Shown: positions 16,154 through 22,864 of the stretch, in pieces
Position numbering within the stretch: the first letter of the stretch is position 1
Layout: each line of letters opens with the position of its first letter
Source of the DNA: JBBRHQ01 sp963720735
Lineage (GTDB): Bacteria > Actinomycetota > Thermoleophilia > Solirubrobacterales > 70-9
Length of the DNA: 64,000 bases
Direction: 5' to 3'
Assembly (NCBI GenBank): GCA_963720735.1
Contig: CAVRGL010000001.1
Location: forward strand, 186,001-250,000
Program-made: the position numbers and the translations under genes
Notes under the pieces: model-generated
Database searches by the model: none
Told to the model about the DNA's origin: nothing
Seen by the model: the letters and a program-made list of their open reading frames with translations, nothing else

Positions 16154-16179
16154 GAGGCGAGGCCTCGCGGCCCCGCCTC
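16154..16179. terminator. Bidirectional terminator hairpin between convergent genes
   Basis: GAGGCG-A-GGCC, loop TCGC, GGCC-C-CGCCTC: ten paired bases with one mismatch and a four-base loop. It lies between the HTH gene stop (16146) and the RTX-like gene stop (16207) on opposite strands. A short A-run before it gives a minimal U-tract for minus-strand transcripts. Confidence 0.55.
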
Positions 16180-16206
16180 CTAGCGGCGATCACGGCCGGG
16201 GTCGCG

Positions 16207-16953
16207 TCAGGCGCCGACCTCGCCGTCGTCGTCGCCGGGCTTCGGAACGCCGATCCGCACCCGCTCGCAGTTGCGAGCTATGACGTCCGTGCTGTCGGCG
16301 ATCACCACGTCGCGGCCGTCCCCGCAGCTGACCTGGTCGGCCTCGCCGTCGCGGACGTATATGTGGTCGTCGCCGTCACCGCCGCTGACCGTGTCGGCCC
16401 CCGGCTGCGAGACGTCCGTCCGCGCCCGGGCGAACAACCTGTCCGGCCCGTCGGCGCCCGCGATCGTATCGACGCCCGGCCCGGCGTAGATCACGTCGGC
16501 GCCATCGTCTCCGATCGCGCGGTCATTGCCCTCGCGACCGCGCAGCAGGTCGCGGCCATCGCCACCCGAGAGCTGGTCGTCGCCGGCCTGCCCGAGGATC
16601 TCGTCGGCCTTCTCGCCTCCCGAGACCGTGTCGTTGCCGTCACCGGTGGTGATCAGATCGTGACCCTCACCGCCGCGGACGCCGTCGTCGCCGGGGCCCC
16701 CGCGGACCCGGTCGTTGCCGGGGCCGGCGTCGACGGTGTCGTTGCCCTCGCCGGCGCGAACCAGGTCGGCTCCGGCCAGCGCGGTGACCGTGTCGTTGCC
16801 TCCCTTGGCATCGATCTGGTCGGCCTGCGGCGTCCCGGTGAGCAGGTTGTCGGTGTCGTCGCCGACGATCGTCGCGGCACTCGCCACTCCGACCGAGAGC
16901 GCGAGCACCGAGAGCGCTGCGATCACCGCTCCGATCCTGCGTCTGAGCTTCAT
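16207..16953 (-). CDS. Secreted RTX-like calcium-binding repeat protein
   Basis: 248 aa from ATG 16953 with strong ribosome site GGGAGGGG. A signal peptide (IGAVIAALSVLALSVGVASA) is followed by about fifteen tandem nonapeptide-type repeats of the GGxGxDxUx class (GGNDTVTAL, GEGNDTVDAG, GPGNDRVRGG, GDGNDTVSGG, GREGNDRAIG) that wind into a calcium-stabilised parallel beta-roll. The tail (VSCGDGRDVVIADSTDVIARNCERV) carries the closing Cys pair common in actinobacterial members. No catalytic domain is attached, so it may be a structural or wall-associated protein. The repeats explain the periodic DNA at 16270-16880. Confidence 0.85.
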   Translation of the reverse strand: MKLRRRIGAVIAALSVLALSVGVASAATIVGDDTDNLLTGTPQADQIDAKGGNDTVTALAGADLVRAGEGNDTVDAGPGNDRVRGGPGDDGVRGGEGHDLITTGDGNDTVSGGEKADEILGQAGDDQLSGGDGRDLLRGREGNDRAIGDDGADVIYAGPGVDTIAGADGPDRLFARARTDVSQPGADTVSGGDGDDHIYVRDGEADQVSCGDGRDVVIADSTDVIARNCERVRIGVPKPGDDDGEVGA

Positions 16954-17183
16954 CGATACCCCTCCCTGCGGTTGATGTTCCCCGGTCGGACTGGAGCCGG
17001 TCGTCCGGGCCAATGAACCGCTCACGAGCAGGGGAAACAAGGGACCCGGGGGCTAGGACACGCACACCCGAGGTGGCTGACACCTGGGTGTGTGCCTGGG
17101 ATGTGGGCCCGGCCCGGCCGGAAAGCGGTGGCGCCGCGGAGCGCCGGCGTTTATCGCGCCAAGTGGCGGGGCAGATCACACTT

Positions 17184-18113
17184 ATGGCGAGCGACGGGAG
17201 GCAGACGAGCATAGGCGCGACCATGAGGCGCACCGCGAGCGAGTTCCGGGAGGACAACCTCTCCGACTGGGCGGCGGCGCTCACCTATTACGGACTGCTT
17301 TCCCTGTTCCCGGCGCTGATCGCCCTGGTCGCGATCCTCGGCCTGTTCGGCGACCCGAGGTCGACGACCTCGACGATCACCGACATCGTCACCTCGATCG
17401 GGCCGGGGTCGGCAGCCCGGACCTTCGCGGACCCGATCAGGTCGATCACCTCGAACCGCGGCGAGGCGGGGGTCGCCTTGATCGTCGGACTCCTCGTCGC
17501 GCTGTGGTCGGCCTCCGGCTACGTCGGCGCCTTCATCCGGGCCTCGAACGTGATCTACGAGACCCCCGAGGGCCGTCCTTTCTGGAAGCTCCGACCGCTG
17601 CAGATGCTGGTCACCCTGGCGATGATCCTGCTGATGGCGATCGTCGCCCTCGGGCTGGTGTTGACCGGCCCGGTCGTCGAGGCCGTGGCCGAACCCATCG
17701 GTGTCTCGAAAACGGCGACGACAGTCTGGGACATCGCCAAGTGGCCGGTGCTGGCCCTCCTCTTCGTGACCATGGTCTCGCTGCTCTACTACGCTTCGCC
17801 GAACGTCAAGATCCGCGGCTTCCGGTGGGTCACGCCCGGCAGCCTTGTCGCCCTGGGGACATGGGTCCTCGTCTCTGCGGGCTTCGCCCTCTTCGTAGCC
17901 AACTTCGGCTCCTACGACGAGACCTACGGGACCCTTGCCGGGGTTGTCGTGCTACTGATGTGGCTGTGGATCACCAACCTCGCAATCCTTTTCGGCCACC
18001 AGCTGAACGCCGAGCGAGAGCGCAGCCTCGAGATCGAGGAGGGCACGCCCGATGCCGAGCACGAGATCCAGCTCGAGCCGCGCTCAGAGCCCACCGAGCA
18101 GCACACCGGTTGA
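17184..18113 (+). CDS. YihY/BrkB family inner membrane protein
   Basis: 309 aa from ATG 17184; the frame is open further upstream without a plausible ribosome site. The family hallmark N-terminus is present (EFREDNLSDWAAALTYYGLLSLFPALIALVAIL), followed by about six membrane helices (for example LIVGLLVALWSASGYVGAF and MILLMAIVALGLVLTGPVV). The C-terminal motif GTLAGVVVLLMWLWITNLAILFGHQLNAE is also characteristic. The family was once called ribonuclease BN, but that assignment was wrong; its role is uncertain and often linked to transport. The tail is acidic and cytoplasmic. The DUF4235 gene follows after 13 bp. Confidence 0.92.
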   Translation: MASDGRQTSIGATMRRTASEFREDNLSDWAAALTYYGLLSLFPALIALVAILGLFGDPRSTTSTITDIVTSIGPGSAARTFADPIRSITSNRGEAGVALIVGLLVALWSASGYVGAFIRASNVIYETPEGRPFWKLRPLQMLVTLAMILLMAIVALGLVLTGPVVEAVAEPIGVSKTATTVWDIAKWPVLALLFVTMVSLLYYASPNVKIRGFRWVTPGSLVALGTWVLVSAGFALFVANFGSYDETYGTLAGVVVLLMWLWITNLAILFGHQLNAERERSLEIEEGTPDAEHEIQLEPRSEPTEQHTG

Positions 18114-18126
18114 GCGAGGAAAGATC

Positions 18127-18405
18127 ATGGTGAAGATCCTGTTCACGCCAGTCAGCATCGTCGCGGGCCTCCTCGCAGGGATGATCGGCAAGAGGGCCTT
18201 CGACGGAGTCTGGGGGCTGATCGACGACGAGGAGGCCCCAAAGCCCAAGCACCGAGAGATCGAATGGAAGAAGCTGCTCGCCGCGCTGCTGATCGAGGGC
18301 GCGATCTTCAGCCTGGTCAAGGGCCTCGTCGATCACGGCGCCCGGCGCTCCTTTGCCCGGCTGACCGGGAGATGGCCGGGAGAGGAGGAGCCTCAGCCCG
18401 AGTAG
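18127..18405 (+). CDS. DUF4235 small membrane protein
   Basis: 92 aa from ATG 18127, with AGGAAAG seven nt upstream and 13 bp after the YihY gene. Two hydrophobic stretches (FTPVSIVAGLLAGMIGKRAF and KLLAALLIEGAIFSLVKGLV) flank an acidic DDEEAPKPKHREIEWKK loop, the usual layout of DUF4235. The C-terminus contains FARLTGRWPG. The family is common beside YihY genes in actinobacteria, and its function is unknown. The last codons overlap the convergent gene ending at 18393 by 13 bp. Confidence 0.85.
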   Translation: MVKILFTPVSIVAGLLAGMIGKRAFDGVWGLIDDEEAPKPKHREIEWKKLLAALLIEGAIFSLVKGLVDHGARRSFARLTGRWPGEEEPQPE

Positions 18406-18723
18406 GAGCGGTTGAGGCGCGCCTCGGTGACGCCGAGGACGACCCCGAAGATCGCGTGGCGCCAGGTCGCCTGGGCGAGCGCGCGGCGGTTTCCGGCCAA
18501 CCGCTCCAGCTGGCCACGGGCCGGGTGGAGCCGATCGGTGACCCTGACCAGCGGCCAGAGCCCGAGGTTCTCGACCATCGCGCTGCCGAGGCCACGGGCC
18601 CAGGGCCGGCCCGGCAATGCGGGCGCCACGAACGCGTAGCAGGCGCCGAATGCCGCACCGTTCGCGAGGTGAATGGCGAGCCCTACGGTCGGCCAGCCCG
18701 GCCCCTGGGTGAGGAGCGCGCAT
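18393..18723 (-). pseudogene. Small integral membrane protein gene with one apparent frameshift near its start
   Basis: The uninterrupted part (GTG 18629 to stop 18393, 78 aa) reads VAPALPGRPWARGLG... to EARLNRSYSG. The same frame is open and protein-like upstream (LLTQGPGWPTVGLAIHLANG) but lacks any start codon. ATG 18723 begins MR in the neighbouring frame; removing one base just after it joins the frames into a ~109-aa membrane protein starting MRLLTQGPGWP. I do not recognise the family, though it resembles small hydrophobic proteins with repeated Gly/Ala helices. The lesion is one extra base, the same sense as the other frameshifts in this window, so sequence error is as likely as true loss. 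Confidence 0.5.
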
Positions 18724-18762
18724 CGGCTCAGCCGGGGACGATGAACAGGTCGGCAGCCTCCA

Positions 18763-19135
18763 TCATCGTGGGAGTATCGCGACGGGGATCAGCCGCACTG
18801 GGCCGATCAGCCCGGAGGTCTCCAGGGTCCGGCTCGAGTAGCTCGCATAGTCGGGGTCACCCGCCAGCCCTTCGGTCCGGATCGCATTGTTCAGGGTCGT
18901 CGAGACCTCGAGGCGCAGCGCGTTGTTGCCGGGATGAAGGAGATCGGAGATCGGCCCGGGCGACTCGCCCGGGACGGTGGGAACCGCCGCCCTGCGCCCG
19001 TTCACCCAGACGCCTTCACCACTGAGCGGGGGTGGGCGGCGAGGTCCAAAGCAGGGCTCGCTGCCGCGGCGGGCGCCGCGACGATCAACACCGAGAAGCA
19101 AGCGAGGATTGGCAGACGCGCTTTGATCTGTGGGC
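18763..19135 (-). pseudogene. Remnant of an exported glycoside-hydrolase-like gene
   Basis: On the minus strand directly after the P450 stop there is an apparent signal peptide (PILACFSVLIVAAPAAAA, then SPALDLAAHP). It is followed in another frame by GEGVWVNGRRAAVPTVPGES, HPGNNALRLEVSTTLNNAIR and LETSGLIGPVRLIPVAILPR. The second part matches the C-terminal jelly-roll of large glycoside hydrolases (GH106/GH2-like: a WVNG strand, an N-x-L-x-(I/V)-x-V strand and a GLxGPVxL end). Only ~370 bp remain of a gene normally over 2 kb, with the N- and C-terminal parts out of frame. I infer a large internal deletion. This and the broken membrane gene fill the 18630-19141 gap. Confidence 0.45.
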
Positions 19136-19141
19136 GTCCGT

Positions 19142-20395
19142 TCAGCCCAGGCTTACCGGGATGCTCTGGAACTGGTTGAGGAAGGTGGAGCTGACGCGTT
19201 GAGTGTCGCCCGCAAGCTCGATCTGCGGGAAGCGCCGCAGCGTCTCCTCGATCCACAGCTTCAGCTCCAGACGCGCGAGGCCGGCGCCCATGCAGAAGTG
19301 GCGTCCCCCGCCGCCGAAGCCCTGGTGCGGATTGGGATCGCGCCGTACGTCGAAGCTCTGCGGATCGTCGAAGACCTTGGCGTCGCGATTCGACGAGACA
19401 TACCAGAGAGCGAGCTTGTCCCCCTTCCTGACCTCCTGACCTGCGACCTCGGTGTCGCGGGTCGCGGTGCGGCGCATGTAGGAGAAGGCGGGGTCATAGC
19501 GGACGAACTCCTCGACCACCTGCTCCAGGGGCACCGCGCCCGAGCGGACGATCTCCATCTGGTCGGGATCCTCGATCAGGTTCCTCATCCCCGACGTGAA
19601 GACAGCGCGGGTCGAGTCGTTCCCCGCGACCATCAACAGGAAGAAGAACATCAGCACCTCCTCGTGGGAGAGGCGGTCGCCATCGATTTCGGCCTCGATG
19701 AAGGCCGTGGTCAGGTCATCGGTGGGATTGGCCTCCCGCTCGGTGATCATCGCGTCCACGTAGGGGATGAACTCCTCCAGGGCCCGCTGCACCTCGCCGA
19801 AGTCGGGGACTATCCGGGGGTCCTCGAGGGCGGTGGTGCGGTTGGTCCAGTCGACCAGCCTCTCGGCGTCCGAGCGGGGCGCGCCGAGCATGTCGCCGAT
19901 CACCATCGCCGGCACGTAGATTCCGACATCCTGGACGATGTCGACTCGACCGTCCGGGTTGGCCTCCAGGGCGCGGTCGTAGACGAGATTGATGATCTCG
20001 CGCATCCGCTCGCTGTGGTCGAGCGCCCGTTTCGGAGTGAAGGCCCGCTGGGTGAGCGCCTTGAGGCGGTCGTGGCGCGGTGGATCCTGGGTGATCAGCA
20101 TGTGCGCCGCGAGGTCCATCGGATCGGGTTTGTCGGGATCCGTCTCGAGCTTGTCGACCAGGATGATCGAGCGCGATGAGGAGAACGTCTCCCAATCGCG
20201 ACCCACTTCAGCGACGTCCTCATGGCGCACCACCGACCAGAAGCCCGACTCCCAGCCGAAGTCGCCGAGGTCGGACCAGTGAAGCGGCGCCTCCTCTCGC
20301 AGCTGGGTGAAGATCTCGTGAGGCGGGCCGCCCCGCCACAGCTCCAGGTTGCTGACGTCGAGCTCGGACAGGTCGGCGGTTGGGGCAGTGCTCAT
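19142..20395 (-). CDS. Cytochrome P450
   Basis: 417 aa, a soluble class I bacterial P450. Visible motifs: substrate-contact and redox-face region ITQDPPRHDRLKALTQRAFTP; I-helix VAGNDSTRAV with the oxygen-activating acidic/Thr pair; K-helix EEFVRYDPAFSYMRRT; heme-binding FGGGGRHFCMG with Cys368 as thiolate ligand. Overall it resembles the CYP125/CYP142/CYP108-like set acting on steroids, terpenes or alkyl chains; no ferredoxin gene adjoins it. The TetR gene lies 19 bp upstream on the same strand and is almost certainly co-transcribed, so it probably controls its own P450 in response to the substrate. Confidence 0.95.
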   Translation of the reverse strand: MSTAPTADLSELDVSNLELWRGGPPHEIFTQLREEAPLHWSDLGDFGWESGFWSVVRHEDVAEVGRDWETFSSSRSIILVDKLETDPDKPDPMDLAAHMLITQDPPRHDRLKALTQRAFTPKRALDHSERMREIINLVYDRALEANPDGRVDIVQDVGIYVPAMVIGDMLGAPRSDAERLVDWTNRTTALEDPRIVPDFGEVQRALEEFIPYVDAMITEREANPTDDLTTAFIEAEIDGDRLSHEEVLMFFFLLMVAGNDSTRAVFTSGMRNLIEDPDQMEIVRSGAVPLEQVVEEFVRYDPAFSYMRRTATRDTEVAGQEVRKGDKLALWYVSSNRDAKVFDDPQSFDVRRDPNPHQGFGGGGRHFCMGAGLARLELKLWIEETLRRFPQIELAGDTQRVSSTFLNQFQSIPVSLG

Positions 20396-20414
20396 TCTCT
20401 TCTCCTTGTTGCGT

Positions 20415-21032
20415 TCAGGTCGGCTGATCGCCGTAGATGGTGCGGGCCCAGATCAGCTGAAGCGTCTCGACCACCTCCGCCGGGTCGGCCTGCGGACGGC
20501 GGCCCAGCATCTCCGAGAGATAGCGCTCGTTCAGCCAGACGAGCGCTCGCGCCGTTCGCGCCGGGTCGACGGCCAGCGCCCGCCCCGCCCGCTGCTCCTT
20601 GCGGATGTGCTCGGTCGCGGCCTCGATGAAGCGCTCGACCAGGCCCTGGTATGCCCGTTCGACCTCCTCGTCGTCGGTGGCTGCATCGGCGACCGCCTTC
20701 AGGACCGGCCCATGCCGCAGATACACCTCGGCGACACCCTGGAGCGCCCGGTCCATGCTCTCGATCGGCGCATCCTCGTCGTCGAACCACTGCTCGCTCA
20801 TCTCGAACAGCTCCGCTCCGATCCTGGCGACGATGCGCAGCACGATGTCGTGCCGGTCGCGAAAGTGGACGTAGAAGGACGGCCTGGCCAGCCCGGTGTT
20901 CGCCATGATCGCATTGACGCTCAGCTCACGGAAGGGCCTTTGGAGCAGCAGCGATTCGGCCGCGGCGAGGATCTCCCGCTCGGAGTCCTCGGGGGCTCTG
21001 GGCTTGCGCCTGGTCGAGGTCGCGGCGGGCAT
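20415..21032 (-). CDS. TetR family regulator of the P450 operon
   Basis: 205 aa. The N-terminal HTH spans ~20-65 (REILAAAESLLLQRPFRELSV, NAIMANTGLARPSFYVHFRDRHDIV), followed by an all-helical ligand domain resembling EthR/KstR-type regulators. ATG 21032 is only ~8 nt after a putative -10, so the mRNA may be leaderless. A 27-bp palindrome at 21054-21080 overlaps the promoter and is the obvious operator. The gene precedes the P450 by 19 bp, consistent with an autoregulated TetR-P450 operon induced by a P450 substrate. Confidence 0.9.
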   Translation of the reverse strand: MPAATSTRRKPRAPEDSEREILAAAESLLLQRPFRELSVNAIMANTGLARPSFYVHFRDRHDIVLRIVARIGAELFEMSEQWFDDEDAPIESMDRALQGVAEVYLRHGPVLKAVADAATDDEEVERAYQGLVERFIEAATEHIRKEQRAGRALAVDPARTARALVWLNERYLSEMLGRRPQADPAEVVETLQLIWARTIYGDQPT

Positions 21033-21039
21033 CGATGAG

Positions 21040-21067
21040 AATGTAACAGGGATTGACGCTATGTCAA
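21040..21067 (-). promoter_or_regulatory. Putative promoter of the TetR-P450 operon
   Basis: On the minus strand TTGACA (21062-21067, perfect -35) and TACATT (21040-21045, 4/6 match to -10) are 16 bp apart. The expected transcription start falls at or just before the ATG at 21032, implying a leaderless or nearly leaderless transcript. The -35 lies inside the 27-bp palindrome, the normal geometry for repression. Confidence 0.6.
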
Positions 21068-21080
21068 TGACATCGCGTCA
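21054..21080. promoter_or_regulatory. 27-bp palindromic TetR operator
   Basis: The halves are TGACGCTATGTCA and TGACATCGCGTCA around a central A. The sequence equals its reverse complement except at one symmetric position pair and the centre. It sits 22 bp from the TetR start, overlapping the predicted -35, in a gap where no coding sequence competes. Confidence 0.75.
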
Positions 21081-21103
21081 CAGAATCCCGTGGGGGAGCG
21101 CGG

Positions 21104-22831
21104 TCACCCGTTGCCCACGACGGCGTGCTCCTTCGGACGTCCTCGCGGATGCAGCCGGTCGGCGACGAACATGCCGTGGAGAAGCTGAATCGCGACCGAC
21201 CCCTCTCCAACCGCCGAGGCCACGCGCTTCACGGAACCGTGTCGAGCGTCTCCTGCCGCGAAGACCCCCGGCATGCTCGTCTCGAGCAGAAACGGGCTGC
21301 GATCGGGCATCCAGCCGCCATCGTCGCTGAGATCGGATCCCGTGAGGACGAAACCCCGCGCATCCCTCTCCACCTCCGCCGGCAGCCACTCGGTGTGCGG
21401 GCGCGCTCCGATCATCACGAAGAGCCCGTCGGCGGGCACGGTCTCCAGGCCTCCCTGCGCGCGATCACGAAGTACCAGCTGCTCCAACCATCCGTCGCCT
21501 CCGCCGCCCACGATCTCGGTCTGAAGACGGACCTGCAGGTTCGGCGTCGCCTCCACCTCGCGGGTCAGGTAGTGCGACATCCCCGCGCCGAGTGACTGAC
21601 CACGCACCACAAGCGTCACACGCCGGGCATAGCGGGCGAGGTACAGCGCGGCCTGGCCTGCTGAGTTGGCGCCGCCGAGTACGTAAACGTCCTCATCGGC
21701 CATCGCAGGCGCCTCGGAAGCCGGACCGCCGTAAAAGACCCCGGCGCCACTGAGGGCCTCGAGCTCGGGAACGTCGAGGCGACGATACCTCGCGCCGGTG
21801 GCCAGGAGCACCGCTCGCGTCTGCACCCGGCCGCTGTCGGCGAGGGTGACGAAGAGCTCGTCCTGCTCGCGCCGGAGATCGGTCACCCTTTGCATGAACG
21901 CGAAGTTCGCCCCGAAGACCCACGCCTGCTCGTAGGCCTGCTGGGCCAGACGGCGACCGCTGATCCCTCTCGGGAAGCCGAGGTAGTTGCGAATCATCGA
22001 GCTGGAGGTCGCTTGGCCCCCGACACCACCTTCATCGACGACCAGCGTGCTGAATCCTTCTGAGGCCCCGTACACGGCCGCCGAGAGACCGGCAGGCCCG
22101 GCACCGACGATCACGAGATCGAAATCCATCCGCTCCGGGTTGACCGGCGTGCCCGTCGCATCCGTGATCTCGGCGTTGCTCGGGTTCGTCAGGACCGTGC
22201 CGTCGGGAAGGACGACGACCGGGAGCTCTGCCTCCGCGCCCGCCTCGGCAAGGACGGCGCGCCCATCGCTCGAGTCCGCCAGACAGAACGAGTGCGGCAT
22301 CGCGCAACGCCCGAGGAGGCTTCTCAGCTCGTAGGCCCTGCCGGTCCAAGACTCGCCAACCACATGAATCGTATGTGGCGAGGTGCGGTGCGCCTCTGCC
22401 CACTCGAGGAGCAGGCTCGAGATCGCCTCATGGAAGAGCTCGTCCGGTGACTCTGCCGGCCGCAGTACATAGTGGTCGATGCGACCGTGGGCAATCGAAT
22501 CGAAGACCGCCCCGCCGGTCGCTCGGTCCCCCAGCTCACCCCAGGCGATCAGCAGCCCGCGCTTTGCGTGGGGGTGAACGCGACGGACCCGTTCCAACAG
22601 CTCGCTTCCGGTCATCCCGGAGAGCCACTGTCCCGCGAGGACCAGGGCGACCCGATCCCCGGCGGCGGCGAGCTCTTCGAGAGACGCAAGCGCCTCGTCC
22701 GACGACCGCCGGCAGATGACCCGGTAATGCCGCCCGTAGCGGTCGCGCAGTTCTCGCTCGACGTCCCGCAGTGCTCCCTCATCCTCGTCGGCGGCGACAA
22801 GCGCGGGACGAGAGAGATCTTGGCCTTGCAT
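21104..22831 (-). CDS. REC-like/glutaredoxin-like/FAD-dependent oxidoreductase fusion lacking the CxxC pair
   Basis: 575 aa from ATG 22831, chosen for GGAGG 7 nt upstream. Residues ~5-140 resemble a response-regulator receiver fold, but the usual phosphoacceptor strand reads VALVLAGQWLSGMTG, without the Asp. Residues ~145-230 resemble a thioredoxin/glutaredoxin fold (TIHVVGESWTGRAYELR) without cysteines. The rest is a thioredoxin-reductase-type flavoprotein: FAD motif VIVGAGPAGLSAAVYGAS, GGVGGQATSSSMIRNYLGFP, NAD(P) motif VYVLGGANSAGQAALYLARY, and VFAAGDARHGSVKR. The CxxC normally before the NAD(P) motif is replaced by FYGGPASEAPAM. It follows the MMPL gene by 33 bp. Confidence 0.85.
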   Translation of the reverse strand: MQGQDLSRPALVAADEDEGALRDVERELRDRYGRHYRVICRRSSDEALASLEELAAAGDRVALVLAGQWLSGMTGSELLERVRRVHPHAKRGLLIAWGELGDRATGGAVFDSIAHGRIDHYVLRPAESPDELFHEAISSLLLEWAEAHRTSPHTIHVVGESWTGRAYELRSLLGRCAMPHSFCLADSSDGRAVLAEAGAEAELPVVVLPDGTVLTNPSNAEITDATGTPVNPERMDFDLVIVGAGPAGLSAAVYGASEGFSTLVVDEGGVGGQATSSSMIRNYLGFPRGISGRRLAQQAYEQAWVFGANFAFMQRVTDLRREQDELFVTLADSGRVQTRAVLLATGARYRRLDVPELEALSGAGVFYGGPASEAPAMADEDVYVLGGANSAGQAALYLARYARRVTLVVRGQSLGAGMSHYLTREVEATPNLQVRLQTEIVGGGGDGWLEQLVLRDRAQGGLETVPADGLFVMIGARPHTEWLPAEVERDARGFVLTGSDLSDDGGWMPDRSPFLLETSMPGVFAAGDARHGSVKRVASAVGEGSVAIQLLHGMFVADRLHPRGRPKEHAVVGNG

Positions 22832-22864
22832 GGGAGCACCTCCAGTGGACGATTCCATCGCGGA

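Noticed and set aside
16270..16880. Periodic DNA that looked like a repeat array or CRISPR
   Set aside because: The period is 27 bp-like and in frame; it encodes calcium-binding-type nonapeptide repeats, and there are no unique spacers.
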